Below the pieces are notes generated by a model, which had not been told where the DNA came from, ran no database searches, and was given only the letters and a program-made list of their open reading frames with translations. Of a DNA stretch of 64,000 nucleotides, positions 50,141 to 63,420 are shown in pieces. A program made the position numbers and the translations under genes. Each line of letters opens with the position of its first letter. Within the stretch, counting starts at the first letter, position 1. The DNA comes from Allolobophora icterica (taxonomy: Eukaryota > Annelida > Clitellata > Crassiclitellata > Lumbricidae): positions 29,610,783-29,674,782 of the forward strand of contig OY744608.1 of assembly GCA_963556255.1 (NCBI GenBank), in the 5' to 3' direction.

Positions 50141-50967
50141 CACGCAAATTATGCGTGCTATTCTTGTTTCCTCGTGGATTCTTTGTCTTGTTTTATTTTT
50201 CTGTTCCTATGTAAATGTAACTTAAATGAAAATCTCCGAAATTTCTAACACAAAATCTGCGTCATGGAGACCACCTTCACACCAGCGCTATATGAATAAA
50301 ATCCGCAAGAGTCAGAATCTGAGGGTCAGGCTAAAGGGAAAGAGCATGGTGCTACGGTTGAAACTGCTCATGATGGTGTTCATGAGATGGTGCATAAGCG
50401 AAACCAGGATATGAATGATATAGCTTTACAAGTTCGGTTTTCAGTCTTGAGTAAACTGCCGAGACCGAAAAGGAGATGAGCCAAGAACGACCAAATCCTC
50501 TTCCTTATCGCTACCTTTTCCCTTCTTCATCTTCCTGGAATCATTGCATTTCTTTTTCTACATTTTCTCTTCACCTTCATTTAAATCTCATTCCTTCCTT
50601 TTCGTTTTCTATGTCCTTCCATCCTAAGCTGAATTCTAATAGTTCAATTTATTTATATTTCCTCTGCCTTTTCTCCTCGTAATTTGTATCTCTTTTCTTC
50701 CTATTTCTCTTTATCTGGCTCCTTCTCTTCATCCACGCGCACTCCTCCAACTTCTTACGTGCTCCTCTAGACCCCTCCTACTCTTCTTTCTTCCAGTTTT
50801 TCAACCCTTAAACACCCGTACTTATATAACATAACATAACATAACATCTTTCTTTATTGCTTCAAATGATATATATATATATATATAATATTTATATGCA
50901 TGCATGTAATATATAATTATCAACTGATTAATGCCTAAATAGTGCAGTCCTGGTAAAAATGGTTTCG
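50141..50967. other. No gene recognised
   Basis: T/C-rich at 50500-50810, (ATAAC)n near 50830, a TA run at 50869-50887. Confidence 0.5.
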
Positions 50968-51030
50968 TCTTCTTCTTCTTCTTCTTCTTCTTCTTCTTCT
51001 TCTTCTTCTTCTTCTTCTTCTTCTTCTTTT
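50968..51030 (+). repeat. (TTC)n microsatellite
   Basis: About 20 TTC units. Confidence 0.95.
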
Positions 51031-51600
51031 ACTTCTTTATTTTCTGTCTTCGTCCTTCGGTTAATTCCTATATTCTTTATCGACCTCTGTCTTCGTAGCG
51101 TCCGCGCCCCACTACCCAAAGAGTCAAATCCACCGCACCAATTCTGTCGGTCTATTTACATCAGCAAAGAGAATTCCCAGAAATTTAATAATGATAGCGA
51201 ATGCTGAGACTGAATGCATAATGAGGGCGATTAACGACGGCGTTAATTAAAACCCTGGTCACGCATTCGAAGCAAAGACCGGACCCTTAATCCCTGACCT
51301 CAGATGGAAATGACTGCCTCGGCAAGAGAATTGATTTTTCATATGCATGCCGCCGACTTGGCTCTGTGGCCGACCGCGACACATTAGAAGCCACACATAG
51401 ATGACCTTCCTGACCTTTGTTCGGAGCCGTCAAGTGATGCGGTCCCGCACACTTTGATCTCGTGATGCATGTGATTCTTCTCAGCCAATAGATGCGGACG
51501 CAGGCGATGGCGATAGTTACGACTGCGATGTATGATGCTATACAGCTGCAGCAGCCTCAGTTCAAGAGGATCAAGATGGATTAAGACGGATGCGACATGA
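51031..51600. other. No gene recognised
   Basis: The minus-strand frame at 51384-51626 has no recognisable domain; its end lies in the segment related to 49186-49275. Confidence 0.45.
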
Positions 51601-51709
51601 ATAGCCTTTGTGGTCAACGACCACATATATAATATGAATTCTTTATATAGAATATATAATTAGATTATATGAATATTATATAATTATATAATTATGAACT
51701 CTATATATG

Positions 51710-51935
<226 letters not shown>

Positions 51936-52240
51936 TATCTCTCCCTATTCTTCGTTTTTACTGATGTACGGATGCATGTATGTGTGCATGCATGTATATA
52001 TCTGAACACAATCATATAATATGATGACACAGTTTCTTAAGAGCGATAAGTTCAACAGTTTCCGCATTGCCTTCAGTAATGCTAAGATTCTTCTCGGTCG
52101 TAACTACAAGACATGCACACACACCAGTCACAGTAACCAGTGGCTCCCTCTGCACAACGCTGATCAGGACGTAGCAACGACTTTGAAGACATGAAAATCA
52201 TTAAGAATAGTCACGTGAACAAGAGTGCTCCTGAGTTGAT
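51936..52240. other. No gene recognised
   Basis: Unique-looking sequence leading to a CR1-like tail. Confidence 0.5.
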
Positions 52241-52290
52241 AACCTTGAAGGGGCGCTATATAAGACCTCTGTAATAATTGTCTTATGACT
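52241..52290 (+). mobile_element. CR1-like tail fragment
   Basis: CCTTGAAGGGGCGCTATATA carries the shared 3' tail signature. Confidence 0.5.
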
Positions 52291-52663
52291 TTCCCTGTCT
52301 ATGACTTTCCTTGTTTATTCTTACTCTGTCTCTGCGTCCCTGCCTGTCTGTCCTTCCGCCCAGGTCTATATCCACCCACGTCTCTGTCTGTCTGTTTGCC
52401 TGTCTGTCTGTCTGTGTCTTAGTTTGTGTTTTATGTTTTTCTCTTTCCCTATGTCTATGTTTTGTAGCTGTCTCTTTGCGCTGTTTTTCCTATGCGTTGT
52501 ATGATCTGTCTGTATGAGTCTCAGTCTCGTCTGGCCTGTTTCTCTTTCACTGAAACTGTCTCACAGCCTCTATTTTAGTCTCAGTCTGTCCGTCTATGTC
52601 TGCTTATCTCTTTCTGCTCGATCGCTCTTTGACGCTGTGCGTTTCTGTAAACTTTGCTTCAAT
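52291..52663 (+). repeat. TCTG/TTTC-rich imperfect region
   Basis: Degenerate pyrimidine-rich sequence with short TCTG runs. No gene. Confidence 0.6.
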
Positions 52664-53275
52664 CAGGCAGGCAGTCAATCAGTCAGCCAGTCGGTCAGTC
52701 CGTCCGTCAGCCAGTCAATGAGTCAGTCAGTGAGTCAGTCCGTCAGCCAGTCGGTCAGTGAGTCAGTCAATGAGTCAGTCCGTACGTCCATCAGCCAGCC
52801 AGTCAGTGAGTCAGTCAATGAGTCAGTCAGTCAGTCAGTCCGTCAGCCAGTCGGTCAGTGAGTCAGTCAATGAGTTAGTCTGTACGTCCATCAGCCAGTC
52901 AGTCAGTGAGTCAGTCAATGAGTCAGTCAGTCAGTCAGTCCGTCAGCCAGTCGGTCAGTGAGTCAGTCAATGAGTCAGTCAGTCAGTCCGTCAGCCAGTC
53001 AGTCAGTGAGTCAGTCAGTGAGTCAGTCTGTACGTCCATCAGCCAGTCAGTCAGTGAGTCAGTCAATGAGTCAGTCAGTCTGTCAGTCCGTCAGCCAGTC
53101 AGCCAGTCGGTCAGTGAGTCAGTCAATGAGTGAGTGAGTCAGTCAGTCAGTCAGTCCGTCAGCCAGTCAGTCAGTGAGTCAGTCAGTGAGTGAGTCAGTC
53201 TGTACGTCCATCAGCCAGTCGGTCAATGAGTCAGTCAATGAGTCAGGCGGTCAGTCGGTCAGTCTGTCTGTCTGT
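52664..53275 (+). repeat. GTCA tetranucleotide array with higher-order repeat
   Basis: Degenerate CAGT units (CAGC, CAAT, CCGT variants). The marker TACGTCCATCAGCCAG recurs near 52783, 52883, 53031 and 53203, spacings of about 100, 148 and 172 bp, so longer blocks were duplicated. Confidence 0.9.
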
Positions 53276-53504
53276 CTGTCTTCCTGAATAATTATATGTA
53301 TGTATATATGAGTAATGCACGTATGCATATAGGTATGTCTCGCTGTCACTTTTTGTGTCTCTCTGTCGCCTTCTGTATATCTGTATGTCTTTGTTTTGAT
53401 ACTATATTTTACTTTTGCTCAATGGCCATATAGGTTTCAGGAATTCTGTATTCGTCTATCTGTGTATGTGCTCGCACAATCAAAGGAGCAAAGATTCCAG
53501 CTGG

Positions 53505-53840
53505 CGTACATCCATCTTCCATCCATCTAATCATCCATTTCTTAAGCCATCCATCATTCCTACGACCATCGATGGACCAATGGCTCCAGCCATGCAACCG
53601 TCCATCTATCCGTACATCAATCCACACGTGCATCCACGCATCCATGCACACTTGCATTTACGCATCCATGCAACCATGCTCCATACACCTGTGCATATAT
53701 TCCTGCATCAATTCACCAGTCAGTATATATACATCATACTCACATGCATTCATCCATCCATCCGTCCATCCATTCATCCACCCATCCACCCATCCATCCA
53801 TCCATCCATCCATCCATCCATCCATCCACCCACCCGTCCA
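53505..53840 (+). repeat. (CCAT)n microsatellite, degenerate
   Basis: Imperfect at 53505-53745, nearly perfect CCAT units at 53750-53830. Confidence 0.9.
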
Positions 53841-54764
53841 CCCATCCGAATATCATTTGACCAGTCAGTCGATCATCGAATACATCAATAAATCAAAGAC
53901 ATGATCCATGATGAAACACAACTCATTAAATCAGAAAATTAATACATCAACTAATCAACCATTCATTCAATCTATCATTCACGCACCTAATCATTCGTTC
54001 AATCGTTTAATCATTTAATAATTCAATTCCTCGTTCATTTTCACTGAATTCGTCGCCTTTCTGATACACAGCCATCTGAGTCCTGATGAAAAGGACTTAT
54101 TCACAAGTGCTGGTGATTAAAAGACTCATAACCACAGTTCCCATTTCTGGTTCAGATCCTTTATTTGATTGTACGCAACAAGATTGAAACATCATGGATT
54201 TCAAGTCAGTCAATTGAGTTGGTATCAATGGATAAACCGAAAAGTTACATTATGTTCGGCTACCAGGGTAACACTTATTTTATGTTTCACCGGAACTGCC
54301 ATCTGTGAGCATGACCTGCCGTCTTCCGGTTCTTAACGATAAAACGTATTGTTCAACTCCTTCAGCTCTTGGCATGCAGCTCAGTCAAACTCGGTCGAGA
54401 TATGCAGCAATAAGCCTCGTCGAATTCCATCTGATTGAATTCTTGTGGGAGGACGCAGCGGGCGAGTCTCACGCATCACGATTAACACGGGCGTCTTTTA
54501 CGCCCCACTGACTTCTCCGTTTCATTTTATTGAGCGTCAGGCGTTTCGCATCAATGAACGAACGACATATGTGTATAGGCATCTCACAGAGCGCATTCAC
54601 GCTTCACTGGCGTTCTTCTTCTTATTCTCGGCTGACACATTTTCCTCCAAATCTCCAACGTCTTTGTTCTTGTGCGCTTCTGATCCTCTTGGATTCTGCT
54701 CTTACTTCTCATCTTGTCTTCTTTTCTTTTTGTTCATCTTTTTCTTCATCTTTTTGTTCATCTT
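53841..54764. other. No gene recognised
   Basis: ATCA-rich decay to about 54030, then unique-looking sequence. Open frames run into the next array and are not convincing. Confidence 0.5.
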
Positions 54765-55862
<1,098 letters not shown>

Positions 55863-56084
55863 TTATTTAACTTCTTGTTTTTCTTCCACCTCTTCTCTGT
55901 TGCTCTTCTTTCTTCCCCCCCCCCCTTCTCCACATTTTCCAAGTAGTTCGTGCGACAAGTTCTTTTCCAAGTAGTTCGTGCGACAAGTTCTCCTCCGTGG
56001 AAAGTAATTCGATAAAGCGTCTGTTATTGGAAATGGCAACAAAAGGAAAACAGAAATTGATTTACGAAGAGAAATGTCCGACCG

Positions 56085-56128
56085 TGAAGATCACCACTGA
56101 GTGCGCTATATAAAGTATAAGTTTTTAT

Positions 56129-56168
<40 letters not shown>
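56085..56168 (+). mobile_element. CR1-like tail fragment followed by (TA)n
   Basis: CACTGAGTGCGCTATATAAA is the shared tail signature; a (TA)15 run follows at 56139-56168. Confidence 0.5.
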
Positions 56169-56171
<3 letters not shown>

Positions 56172-56639
56172 CATAAGCTAAAAACGTCTGTGCATACATG
56201 GCAATTACTGTTTGACTCAACAACGAGCATAGAAAGTCTGGGACAGTAGATCTATGGGAAATGTTTTATTACGCACTGAGTTGTCCAGTATATACATATA
56301 GCATACATGCATATGATATATGATATATGTATATATTATATTATATATGATACATTATATATAAAGGTTTAAGTGTAGGACGGCGCCGTTGTGTTTAAGA
56401 AGCGTGGCAATGTCCTGGTCCGATGCATCATCGTTATTTAACCAGGTGTGAGAAACTCATAACTCAGCGCAACTCATTCAAGGGTCAAGGAAACCAAGTG
56501 TTTTCTATAAAGGGTTTCGAAGCAGTGTTATACAGAATCAGTCACGCTTATTTGGGCACGTATAGCGGACCCACATCGTGGCCCCACGGGTGGTAGCTCT
56601 GATGGCCCTTTTATGGGTCCAATGCGGGCAAAACGAATG
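56169..56639. other. No gene recognised
   Basis: TA-rich, then unique-looking sequence. A short hairpin-rich ATAT stretch at 56290-56360. Confidence 0.5.
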
Positions 56640-56868
56640 ATGGGACACAGAAACTGATTGGTTAGAGCGATCGCCCTGTAACGCCGAGAGGACGGGTTCG
56701 ACCCTCCCACCCCCCACCCCCCTGTGGCGGTTAATGTGTAGGGGTCTTGGGCAAGTGTTTTACTCACTATTTTACTCAGCGCCATCGATTGATGCTTGGT
56801 CATTGGATAGTGGCATTCAATAAATGCGAAATAATAATAATAATAATAAAAATAATAATAATAAAATA
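56640..56868 (+). mobile_element. tRNA-derived SINE with V-SINE-like tail
   Basis: A tRNA-like head with TTGGTTAGAGCGATCGCC (A box) and GGGTTCGACCC (B box, 56694-56704). The 3' end reads GGATAGTGGCATTCAATAAA then TGCGAAATAATAAT, recalling the V-SINE/LINE tail 'ggataaa-gcgt-taaatg'. The (AAT)n array starts at the tail. A different family from the SINEs at 18.6 and 50 kb. Confidence 0.65.
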
Positions 56869-56886
56869 ATAATAATATTAATAGGG

Positions 56887-57102
<216 letters not shown>

Positions 57103-57145
57103 ATAATAATGATAATAGTAATAATAATAATAATAATAATAATGA

Positions 57146-58769
57146 TAATTCCGGAAAAAACAACTAATTTAATCTCTAAGACCTTGAGGGAACGAAGTAC
57201 CTCAGGGGAAAAAAATAATAATGATAATAATAATATTAATAATAATAATTACCACCGCCACCGGCGATCCTCGGGAGACCGCGCATTTATTCCAGCGCCT
57301 CTCAATCTGCACACAACTATACAATGCAACTGCATTCAGGGGCACATTGTATCATGCACAACACGAGCCCCAGTAGCGACCGTAATTCTTCGGAATTGCT
57401 TCTAGGAGCCTGAGGGATTCTCCCTATCTCTGGCAAAATAATAATAACAACGAATGCGGCTGAAGATAGCTGTTATTTGCACTTCGAATGGAGATGAGCA
57501 AGACGAAGTGTATGCGAAATATTCTACCGAACCATGTCACACTATAATTGTATTACGTGCACAATTGTATTGCACTAAATGCCCGCTGGGTAATTGCACT
57601 CAGGTCGTGACGTTTCAATCGCTGTCTGCATTTGTAGTATTTCATGCACAGAAGACATTGTAGTTTCGGTCGATATACTGGCCTTCGATTAACGCCAGCT
57701 GCTTCGTCATACACCCCCAACCGTCCATCACAGTGTAATCGAAAGGCATTTCATCATTCTAATTAAGCTCGGAGAAGATTTACTGCTTTCAATTGCTATG
57801 TTATCGTATTTAAAGTGCTGCGGTCGCAAGACCTGACCGCCTTACGAATGCGATTATAAGAAGTATTGCACAGAGAGACGACATGATGCTATTAATTCTG
57901 CTAGTTTTTGAAAATTGTTTTTTGAATTTCTGTATGGAAGCATGGGCAGTTGGGCACATAGGCATGTGTGAGCAGTTGTCTATGTGTCTTTGGCTCCACG
58001 AAAGAGCAACGCATGGGTATAAGGCAATGACACCCATCAGTTCCTGACCTCTGGGGATGTTTCCACCTGATGCCTTAACACCATCCCCAATTCCCCATTC
58101 TGTCACTGAATCACGTGTCAAAGAAGATGCTTACGAACCTTTTGGTTGCAACGAGTAGATTTAATTTAACTGTTGAGCTCTTGATATTATCAATTCTAAT
58201 GTTTTCACTAATATATTTAAACTCTTTGAATTAAGACTTATGAACGAGCAGAAAAAAGTCAACAGCTGCGTAAGTGAAGAAACCCGAATGAAATTAGCCA
58301 TAGCTTTACTCGCTTAATAAATTACCGAAATACTAATAAACGAGTATGCAATTAGTTAGACGCCCTTCTTGTGGCTGCCAAACATAGTTATGTCTTGCGT
58401 TCTTCCTTGATTAAAAGGAGATTTACCCTCCGCCCACTGTCTCATGACAGGGTCCTGACTCTTGTAGACAATAATATGAGGAAAACATTTACAGGAAGAA
58501 TGCTGTAGGCTTGCTACCTCTCACTGATTTTGTATACGTATGTATTAGATGCTTGTACACCAGAGTGTTTCTCTTCTGCAACCGGTTTAAAGAATGTACT
58601 AACTTACTTAAAATCATTCCGTCAAAGCAAAGCTATGATGAGAACTAACATTGATGCGGATATTTTAAAACAATTTCTAATCATACATTTGAAACAATTA
58701 ATAATTTTTAGAATACTTTACATATTTCAAACTATGTTAAAAAAGCATGAAATGAGCATTTCTTTGGCT
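57146..58769. other. No gene recognised
   Basis: Includes AAT-rich 57210-57250 and a hairpin-like CTTGAGGGAACGAAGTACCT near 57183. Frames of 69-103 codons have no recognisable domain. Confidence 0.5.
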
Positions 58770-59235
58770 ATGTAGAGATAGTGAACCGTAAATAAACTGG
58801 AAGAGATAAATTTTCAGCTTAAAGCGAAAGTTCGTTATTCGGTGGGAGAGTTGTGAATATGAAGAGGTAGAGAGTTATAAATGGATGGACCAGCAACTGA
58901 GAATGAACGCTGGTCATAGACTTGTACCAGGAAGAACATATTTTCCAGAACAGAGCTACAGGTTGTAATGATAGAAGATAAAGTAGGATGGCAGATGATT
59001 TGCACGTGCTTTGTAGACCTACACGAGAAGTGCTAGCTTGAAGCGGATACGCTCACGTGCAGGAAGCCAGCGTAGTAATCGAAGAGCAGGTGTTATAATG
59101 GTCTCGGTACGACAGTCCAAGACACAGTTCTGCAGCCTGATGCATTATTCCACTTAAAGGAAGCAGTGTATAATCAGGAAGTCCATAGAGTATAGAGTTG
59201 CTGTAGTCATATATGATCTATGTAAGCTTATATTC
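58770..59235 (-). pseudogene. CR1/L2-like reverse transcriptase C-terminal remnant
   Basis: Conceptual minus-strand translation across several frames gives MHQAAELCLGLSYRDH, RERIRFKLALLV, QRSFSVAGPSIYNSLPLHI and LKIYLFQFIYGSLS: the thumb-to-C-terminus order of CR1/L2 polymerases. Stops and frameshifts are frequent. It differs from the family at 20-33 kb, so it is a further, older lineage. Confidence 0.7.
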
Positions 59236-59611
59236 TGGGTTCAATGGATAAAGTAGCTAACCTTATTCAGTAGCAAAAAGGCAATGTATTAAACTTGAAT
59301 ACTTCGGTGATAAAATGCAGTGTATATCGATACATCGCTGTATTGGTACACGCGGCCTGTTAAACGATGGTCGAAGGGAGATCTCAAATGTTAGCCATTC
59401 GTTTCGTCGAGGAGGCGCCTCTGTTTCGTTATATTGGCCATCGTTGTCACTGAGGCCGTTTTAAAGATTAATACCACGCATGACTCCCTTGATGCCGTCA
59501 CGAGTCGCTCACGACATTCAAAGCTAATCAAAGCCTTTCACACTATTATTATAGAGAATGTCTTGCTCAGCCTATGCGCTTATGTAATCACTATGCTCTC
59601 TACGTAATTGC

Positions 59612-59654
<43 letters not shown>

Positions 59655-60660
59655 TTGTCTGTTGAGTTGCACACATAATTGTTGCTCTTGCTGTCAATGG
59701 TCGCGTGTATCCTGTCTTCGTGTCTTACATGTGTAAGGGAGAAAGAGAGACAGACAGACAGACAATCAGACAGACAGAGACAGACAGACAGATGCAAAGC
59801 AGACAGACAGATACAGAGAGAGATATAGACCTATAATTGACGCAGGCGGCATTTTGGCTGCCTCTCCTCCTTAGTCGGGCTATGAATGCATTCAGGGCTG
59901 CAATTTGTTTTCGTTGTTCACAGCTAGGTGGTGGTTGTCCTTTTCGTTGTTCGTGCTGTTGCTGAACGGAACGACTGCATGTCTTCTTTTCAGTCATCAA
60001 CTCCAATTAAACTGATGTTGAATGCGCCAGCAAAGGCCTTCTAATTAGTGGTTGGTCAGGAATCACGGAAATTGTGTCGCTATTGCCTTTACATAGGTGT
60101 CGCCAGTAGTAATTGAATTAAATTTGAAAAGATTAGATTAGATTGGATGCGATTGGTCTGTCTAATTAGAGTGGATTTGATTAGTTTATTATGAAATCAG
60201 GTATAGAAAAACTTTATATGGCAACAGAACAAACCTGCAAACTTGGATGGTCTCGTGGCCATACACGAGACCATATAATTATGATACATGATAGCTCTGG
60301 GAGGGAGGGGGTCTTCAAGGCACCAACCAAAGCCAATCTCGCGTTTACTTTCATTTCAGGCTGAGGAAATGTATCATATGAATCGAGTGGATGCGTAGTG
60401 CAGTTCAAACGATGTAACCTGCAGCTTCCAGCCTACAGCCTACGTGTGCATCAACTGCATATGCTGCTAGTTTGCAGGTTGCTGTTTGGCTGTATATCTT
60501 ATTGCTAAGCGACTGAAGGCCGGTTAAATTGCGAATTTGTTATAGAATACTTGACTGTAACCGCACACCGCGTGATGCCGAAACTCGCTGCGATAACGAA
60601 AAATATATCGGCGACACCAAGTTATTGCGATTCTGAATCGCGATACTGATAGCTCTGCTG
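59236..60660. other. No gene; (CTGT)n at 59606-59660
   Basis: CTGT array, then GACAGACA-rich 59745-59820. Frames up to 93 codons without a recognisable domain. Confidence 0.5.
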
Positions 60661-60831
60661 AGAAAGAGAGAGAGACAGACAGAGACAGAGACAGAGGAGA
60701 AATGATGTAACAAAAGAATGTAACAAACAGAAGGAAAGACAGCTGAAGCCAAAGACAAAGAGAGAGTAGTCACGTAGAAACAGAGTGAGAGAAATCTGGT
60801 GACAAAGATAGAGAGCTGCAGACTTGTTGTC
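60661..60831 (+). repeat. GAGACAGA-rich region with ACAAACAGAAGGAAAGACAG unit
   Basis: The first of about six degenerate copies of a GTAACAAACAGAAGGAAAGA CAGC-type unit; the others are at about 61706, 61843, 61914, 62026 and 62094. Confidence 0.6.
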
Positions 60832-60990
60832 CTCAAGATCAAGGTCTTGGTCTCGAGTGCACTCGAGTTCGTTTTAAAAGTCTTGGTCTTGGTCTTGAAA
60901 CCAAAAGTCTTAGTCTTGGTCTTGGTCTTGGTCTTGGTCTTGAGGTTCAAAGTCTTGGTCTTGGTCTCGCAAGACCAAGACCAAGACCGG
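60832..60990 (+). repeat. GGTCTT hexamer minisatellite, array 1
   Basis: Tandem GGTCTT units with a GAGGTTCAAAGTC-like link. It contains the perfect 16-bp palindrome CTCGAGTGCACTCGAG at 60852-60867 and a strand switch near 60972, where units continue as CAAGACCAAGACC. Confidence 0.9.
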
Positions 60991-61545
60991 CTGTCAATAT
61001 GAACAGTCATTTAACTAAACTCAAGAATTAAACAATTTATCAAGCCTGTTTGCATCATAGCCTACGACAAATACCTACGGACGGATACAAGTCTTGTTGG
61101 TCAGGAAAACCCATTGGCAGTAGCAACTAAGTTATATTTATCTGGAAGCACTGCCGAGACTTTTCTGAGCCAGACGGTCTGATAAACTATGGGAGGATTT
61201 ACAAAAGGCTCACGATTTGTACATTTAAATCCAGTGCTTGAAAAGCTACGGTGTGTGCCAGGACTTCAGCACCTATAGAAAGTATTTTTTCACATGATGT
61301 AACAAAAGAATGTAATTTTTATGAGGTCAGAAAATTCTGAGCGAATTGGTTTCTATAAAATACAAAAGGCATTTGGAATAACATTTTGCATGAAGGACTT
61401 TTGTAACTACGAATTCTGAATTCTCTGCAGTCTGCATTTAAAGTTAATTTGATTGAATAAAATAAAGACTCACGTTTTCATTAAAATAGCGAGTAGTCCG
61501 ATTTGACAATTTTTTTAAGGAAAAGAAGTCTTGGGCTGAATGTGA
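60991..61545. other. No gene recognised
   Basis: Unique-looking sequence between the two hexamer arrays. Confidence 0.5.
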
Positions 61546-61690
61546 TTTTTTGGATCTTGGTCTTGGTCTTGGTCTCGAGGTTCAAGATCTTGGTCTTGGT
61601 CTTGGTCTCGAGGTTCAAAATCTTGGTCTTGGTCTTGAGGTTCAAGGTCTTGGTCTTGGTCTTGAGGTTTAAGGTCTTGACAACAAGACT
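61546..61690 (+). repeat. GGTCTT hexamer minisatellite, array 2
   Basis: GGTCTT units separated four times by GAGGTTCAAGATC-like links, giving a higher-order period near 30-40 bp. Same unit and link as array 1. Confidence 0.9.
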
Positions 61691-61766
61691 GGAGAGCTGC
61701 GACCTTACAAACAGAAGGAGAGACAGCGGGGCCAGAAGAGAGAGAGAGAGAGACAGAGAGAGAGAC

Positions 61767-61840
<74 letters not shown>

Positions 61841-61956
61841 GACGTAATAAACAATAGGATAGACAGCGGGTACCAAACAGAGAGACGGAGCAGTGATTAA
61901 CAAACAGAAGAGCAGTGACGTATACGGGACAGAAGGAAAGACGGAGAGAACCAGAT

Positions 61957-62029
<73 letters not shown>

Positions 62030-62140
62030 GTAACAAACAGACAGAAAGACAGCGAAGGCCAAAGGCAAAGAGGGAGAGGGAGAGAGAGAGCTGTGACGTA
62101 ACACACTCAGAAGCAAAGACAGCGGGTACCAGAAACATCT
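61691..62140 (+). repeat. (GA)n arrays alternating with a ~45-bp unit
   Basis: (GA)n at 61738-61836 and 61963-62027 sit between copies of a TGACGTAACAAACAGAAGGA-like unit followed by AAGACAGCGGGTACCAG. The unit and GA arrays appear to have been duplicated together. Confidence 0.75.
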
Positions 62141-62914
62141 TGCACAACAGCCACACCGGCTTCCAACTGACTATCCGAATAATGTCTCGGTCCACCCTTG
62201 TTGAATACATAATATCAACTCTCAGTTTTTCCTTCATGAACTTCACTATGTTCTTATTGGTTTTAGGGAACTAGTCCTACTGATTGCATTATTGTTTAAT
62301 AGAAATCTGCACAAAGGAACCAAAACAATAAATATCTTAACGTTCAATGTAAACAAACATTATTTTGAACTATTGTTGAATGTAGGCATTTTTAAATCAG
62401 GTCACTCTATAGAAAAGTTGTTCACAAATAATACGTACTGCTAAGTAGCTCAGTTTATCTAAGCGCAAGGTTACACATAATTTTATTTGATAACGCCTAT
62501 GTGCACGTTTTTATATAGCGACCGTATGGCCTCGACCATGCTCATTTTTCAATGAATTGATCGGGTGAGATCCTTCACCACCGCTGCCTGTTTGAATAAG
62601 TGCCACGCCATTTGAGTTCCCCGTGTGTGGACCGTGCTATCACGAGATTCAAATCTCTTAACTCAGTCACCGTCGTTATGCGAACGGACAACCTCACGCA
62701 AAGAGGAGCATGTGACGTATGCTTTAACCATTGTAGCCAACCGGGCCAGTATATACCGTCTATAGAATGTTAAAAGGTTGTGTTGTTGGAAAGTTTAATT
62801 TGTAATATTTCTGGAACATCAACTTGGAACAGTTTTAAAGTTCCAAGCATGCAGCTTCATATCATTATTATATTCTGTGAAATATGTTCATCTGTGTGTG
62901 AACTCATGCAAGAC
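62141..62914. other. No gene recognised
   Basis: A/T-rich unique-looking sequence. Confidence 0.5.
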
Positions 62915-63420
62915 GTTTACGAGTAATTTAGAGCACTGGCATGGCTCACTGTTTCAGTATAGGTCCGGTCAATTGTGTTGGAAAACTGTTTTAGTAGCTT
63001 CAGTAAGTTAAATGTGCTGCACAACTTTTTCAAACTCAATCGGTTTTGAATAAGCTGCAACTTTTGAACGAATGCAACTACTTGCTCATACATTTTGTTA
63101 GCCAACTGGGAATCTTTTCTTGAAGTTTGACATTCAAAGTCGGCCCTGAATTTTGATATGCTAGCATAAAAGTCAAGTCATTTAATCATAAATTGTCATC
63201 CAAAAAGCATACAGTTTTCAATTCTCCTCCAGACAATATATTTTGTATTTCCTCCTGCCGTGACCAGAATCTGTTTTGTGCGGGTGCTCTGATCCTCCAG
63301 CGTATTTGACTAAAGTGGATCATATCATCATGATCTGATTCAACTTTCTCAAGAAAACAGCGAAACAATGTTACTCCTTTCTCTTCAAACTTTTTGTGCT
63401 AGAGCAAGCAGAAAATTGTA
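62915..63420 (-). pseudogene. Decayed hAT transposase (GTF2IRD2/FAM200/ZBED5-like)
   Basis: The frame 63368-63186 reads FRCFLEKVESDHDDMIHFSQ, IRWRIRAPAQNRF and WSRQEEIQNIL, matching the animal hAT pattern '[35 protein letters not shown]'. In another frame 63105-62917 reads NKMYEQVVAFVQKLQLIQNRL, which fits the following 'LVNDMFDHVRAFEAKLKLW' region. A stop and a frameshift separate them, so it is dead. No terminal repeats were found. Upstream frames to 63655 are not clearly homologous. Confidence 0.6.

Noticed and set aside
61481..62246. Minus-strand frames of 211-243 codons
   Set aside because: Leu/Ser and Lys/Thr runs from GA and GGTCTT repeats.
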